A stretch of 33,503 nucleotides of DNA from the NCBI GenBank assembly GCA_903862855.1, contig CAIOZW010000287.1, positions 1 through 33,503 on the forward strand, read 5' to 3'. The translations under genes and the position numbers were made by a program. Below, in pieces: positions 32,395 to 33,503 of the stretch. How positions within the stretch are numbered: position 1 is the stretch's first letter; each line of letters begins with the position of its first letter. The notes below the pieces were generated by a model, which searched no databases, was not told where the DNA came from, and worked only from the letters and a program-made list of their open reading frames with translations. The stretch comes from an uncultured Acidobacteriota bacterium (GTDB lineage: Bacteria; Acidobacteriota; Blastocatellia; RBC074).

Positions 32395-33399
32395 ATGTCC
32401 ACCGTCAGCAATCATCAGTGGCGACTCATCTCGCGACCGGTCGGCGACCTGAAAGAGACCGATTTCGAGTGGACATCCAGCCCGATACCCGATCCTGCTG
32501 AAGGAGAGGTCCTGGTAAGGATCCTCTACCTCTCGCTCGATCCCACCTACCGAATGTGGGCCGCTACTGACACCTACCTGCCGGCCGTTCCGCTGGGTGA
32601 GGTGATGCGTGGAATCACGATCGGAGTAGTCGAAAAGTCCCGCGATAGATCAATACCCGAAGGTGCACACGTCCAGGGCCTGCTTGGCTGGCAGGAGTAT
32701 GCGGTCTGTAAACCACAACAATTGACCATCCTTCCACCTCTCTCCGGTGTCCCACTCGATGCCCATTTCGGGCTGTTTGGCCACATTGGAATGACGGCCT
32801 ACTTTGGACTCCTCGATATCGGGCAACCCAAACCGGGCGAGACCCTGGTCGTCTCAGCGGCGGCCGGAGCCGTTGGGTCACTTGTCGGTCAGATTGGAAA
32901 GTTGAAGGGATGCCGGGTTGTCGGCATTGCCGGCAGTGACGAAAAATGTCGATGGCTGATCGATGATCTGGGGTTTGACGGGGCAATCAACTATAAAAAG
33001 AGCGATCTCCACGCGAGCCTCAAAGAGCAGTGCCCGGATGGAATCGACATCGATTTCGAGAACGTCGGGGGCCCGATTCTGGATGAGATTCTGACCCAGA
33101 TCAACCTTCGCGCCCGAATCATTCTCTGCGGACTCATCTCCGGGTATAATGCAACCACTCCGCAACGTGGCCCGGCTGCCTTTGCGAATATCCTCGTCAG
33201 ACGGGCACGAGTCGAAGGATTTATCGTCCTTGACTACCATTCTCGGGCGATGGAGGCGATGACGGCGATCGGACAATGGTACGCTGAGGGCAGGATCAAA
33301 TACCGGATCGACCAGATCGACGGTCTGGTAAATGCTCCGAAAGCTCTCACCAGGCTCTTTACCGGTGAGAACATTGGTAAACTGCTCGTTAAACTCTAG
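32395..33399 (+). CDS. NADP-dependent medium-chain reductase (CurA/YncB-like)
   Basis: A 334-residue zinc-free member of the MDR superfamily, like E. coli CurA and the plant and mammalian alkenal/prostaglandin reductases. It has LYLSLDPTYRMW near the N-terminus, GWQEYAV, the GHIGMTAYFGLLDIGQPKPGE segment, the nucleotide-binding loop SAAAGAVGSLVGQIGKLKG, and NVGGPILDEIL. It would reduce alpha,beta-unsaturated carbonyls, detoxifying reactive aldehydes. AGGAGGT about 7 bases before the ATG is one of the strongest ribosome sites in the window. The next gene starts 32 bases downstream in the same direction. Confidence 0.9.
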   Translation: MSTVSNHQWRLISRPVGDLKETDFEWTSSPIPDPAEGEVLVRILYLSLDPTYRMWAATDTYLPAVPLGEVMRGITIGVVEKSRDRSIPEGAHVQGLLGWQEYAVCKPQQLTILPPLSGVPLDAHFGLFGHIGMTAYFGLLDIGQPKPGETLVVSAAAGAVGSLVGQIGKLKGCRVVGIAGSDEKCRWLIDDLGFDGAINYKKSDLHASLKEQCPDGIDIDFENVGGPILDEILTQINLRARIILCGLISGYNATTPQRGPAAFANILVRRARVEGFIVLDYHSRAMEAMTAIGQWYAEGRIKYRIDQIDGLVNAPKALTRLFTGENIGKLLVKL

Positions 33400-33431
33400 T
33401 CCGGTTTTCCGAGTGAGGAAGAGGTAAGATT

Positions 33432-33503
33432 ATGTCAGATCTGACGGTTGATCAGTTGACGGTAATGATCCGGGAGAAGCTCGCCACGGTCAGTGCATTC
33501 AGC
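33432..33503 (+). CDS. Start of an unidentified gene, cut by window edge
   Basis: Twenty-four codons are visible from an ATG preceded by GAGGAAGAGG, beginning MSDLTVDQLTVMIREKL. The stretch looks like an amphipathic helix. It is too short to assign to a family. The short gap to the CurA-like gene suggests co-transcription. Confidence 0.5.
   Translation, partial: MSDLTVDQLTVMIREKLATVSAFS

Noticed and set aside
1-33503. Defence system, prophage, transposon, tRNA or riboswitch
   Set aside because: I looked on both strands for transposase or integrase motifs, terminal inverted repeats, tRNA cloverleaf arms and known riboswitch cores and saw none I could support.

Overview
The window looks like chromosomal DNA of a Gram-negative bacterium. 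It encodes heptose (LPS core) enzymes, a large outer-membrane barrel, periplasmic peptidyl-prolyl isomerases, a lipoprotein and the periplasmic methionine-sulfoxide repair pair MsrPQ. The Oar-type receptor with an N-terminal carboxypeptidase-regulatory domain, the propeller protein built of Ycf48-like repeats, and the moderately GC-rich, loosely packed genes all fit Acidobacteriota. That placement is an inference from gene content; there is no rRNA or tRNA in the window. I see no phage, plasmid, insertion-sequence or CRISPR signature.

Layout. (1) 1-4.1 kb, minus strand: surface polysaccharide genes. They are gmhB and gmhA (heptose), a WbpD-type sugar N-acetyltransferase, a SAM methyltransferase and the start of an AsnB-type amidotransferase that runs off the left edge. 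(2) 4.6-9.05 kb, plus strand: a polytopic GT-C-like membrane protein, a fused methyltransferase-GT2 protein and another methyltransferase, probably a lipid-linked glycan unit. (3) 9.3-15.2 kb, minus strand: an Oar-like outer-membrane protein, preceded in the same direction by a histidine kinase/response regulator pair. (4) 15.4-17.6 kb, plus strand: two tandem SurA/PpiC-type periplasmic chaperones. (5) 17.9-23.8 kb: mixed housekeeping genes, namely a YhaM-like exoribonuclease, a MocA-like nucleotidyltransferase, UbiD, a convergent cupin, an acidic protein of unknown family and a GNAT acetyltransferase. (6) 23.8-28.5 kb, plus strand: a secreted protein with about 14 propeller blades, then a divergent galactokinase-family enzyme paired with a hexuronate-type MFS transporter. 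(7) 28.5-33.5 kb: msrPQ on the minus strand, then rnhB, a ThrE-type exporter, a CurA-type reductase and the first 24 codons of an unknown gene on the plus strand.

How the parts may work together. The left third builds and decorates envelope glycans. The two-component pair lies between an outer-membrane receptor and periplasmic folding factors, and similar TTTACA direct repeats with 9-bp spacing lie upstream of both the receptor gene and the kinase/chaperone divergent region, so a small envelope regulon is possible. The GalK-like kinase plus ExuT-like transporter may take up and 1-phosphorylate a sugar or uronic acid. Many plus-strand genes end in strong hairpins that lack a downstream T-tract.

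Limits. All calls come from reading translations and motifs by eye. No database search, structure prediction or folding-energy calculation was done.
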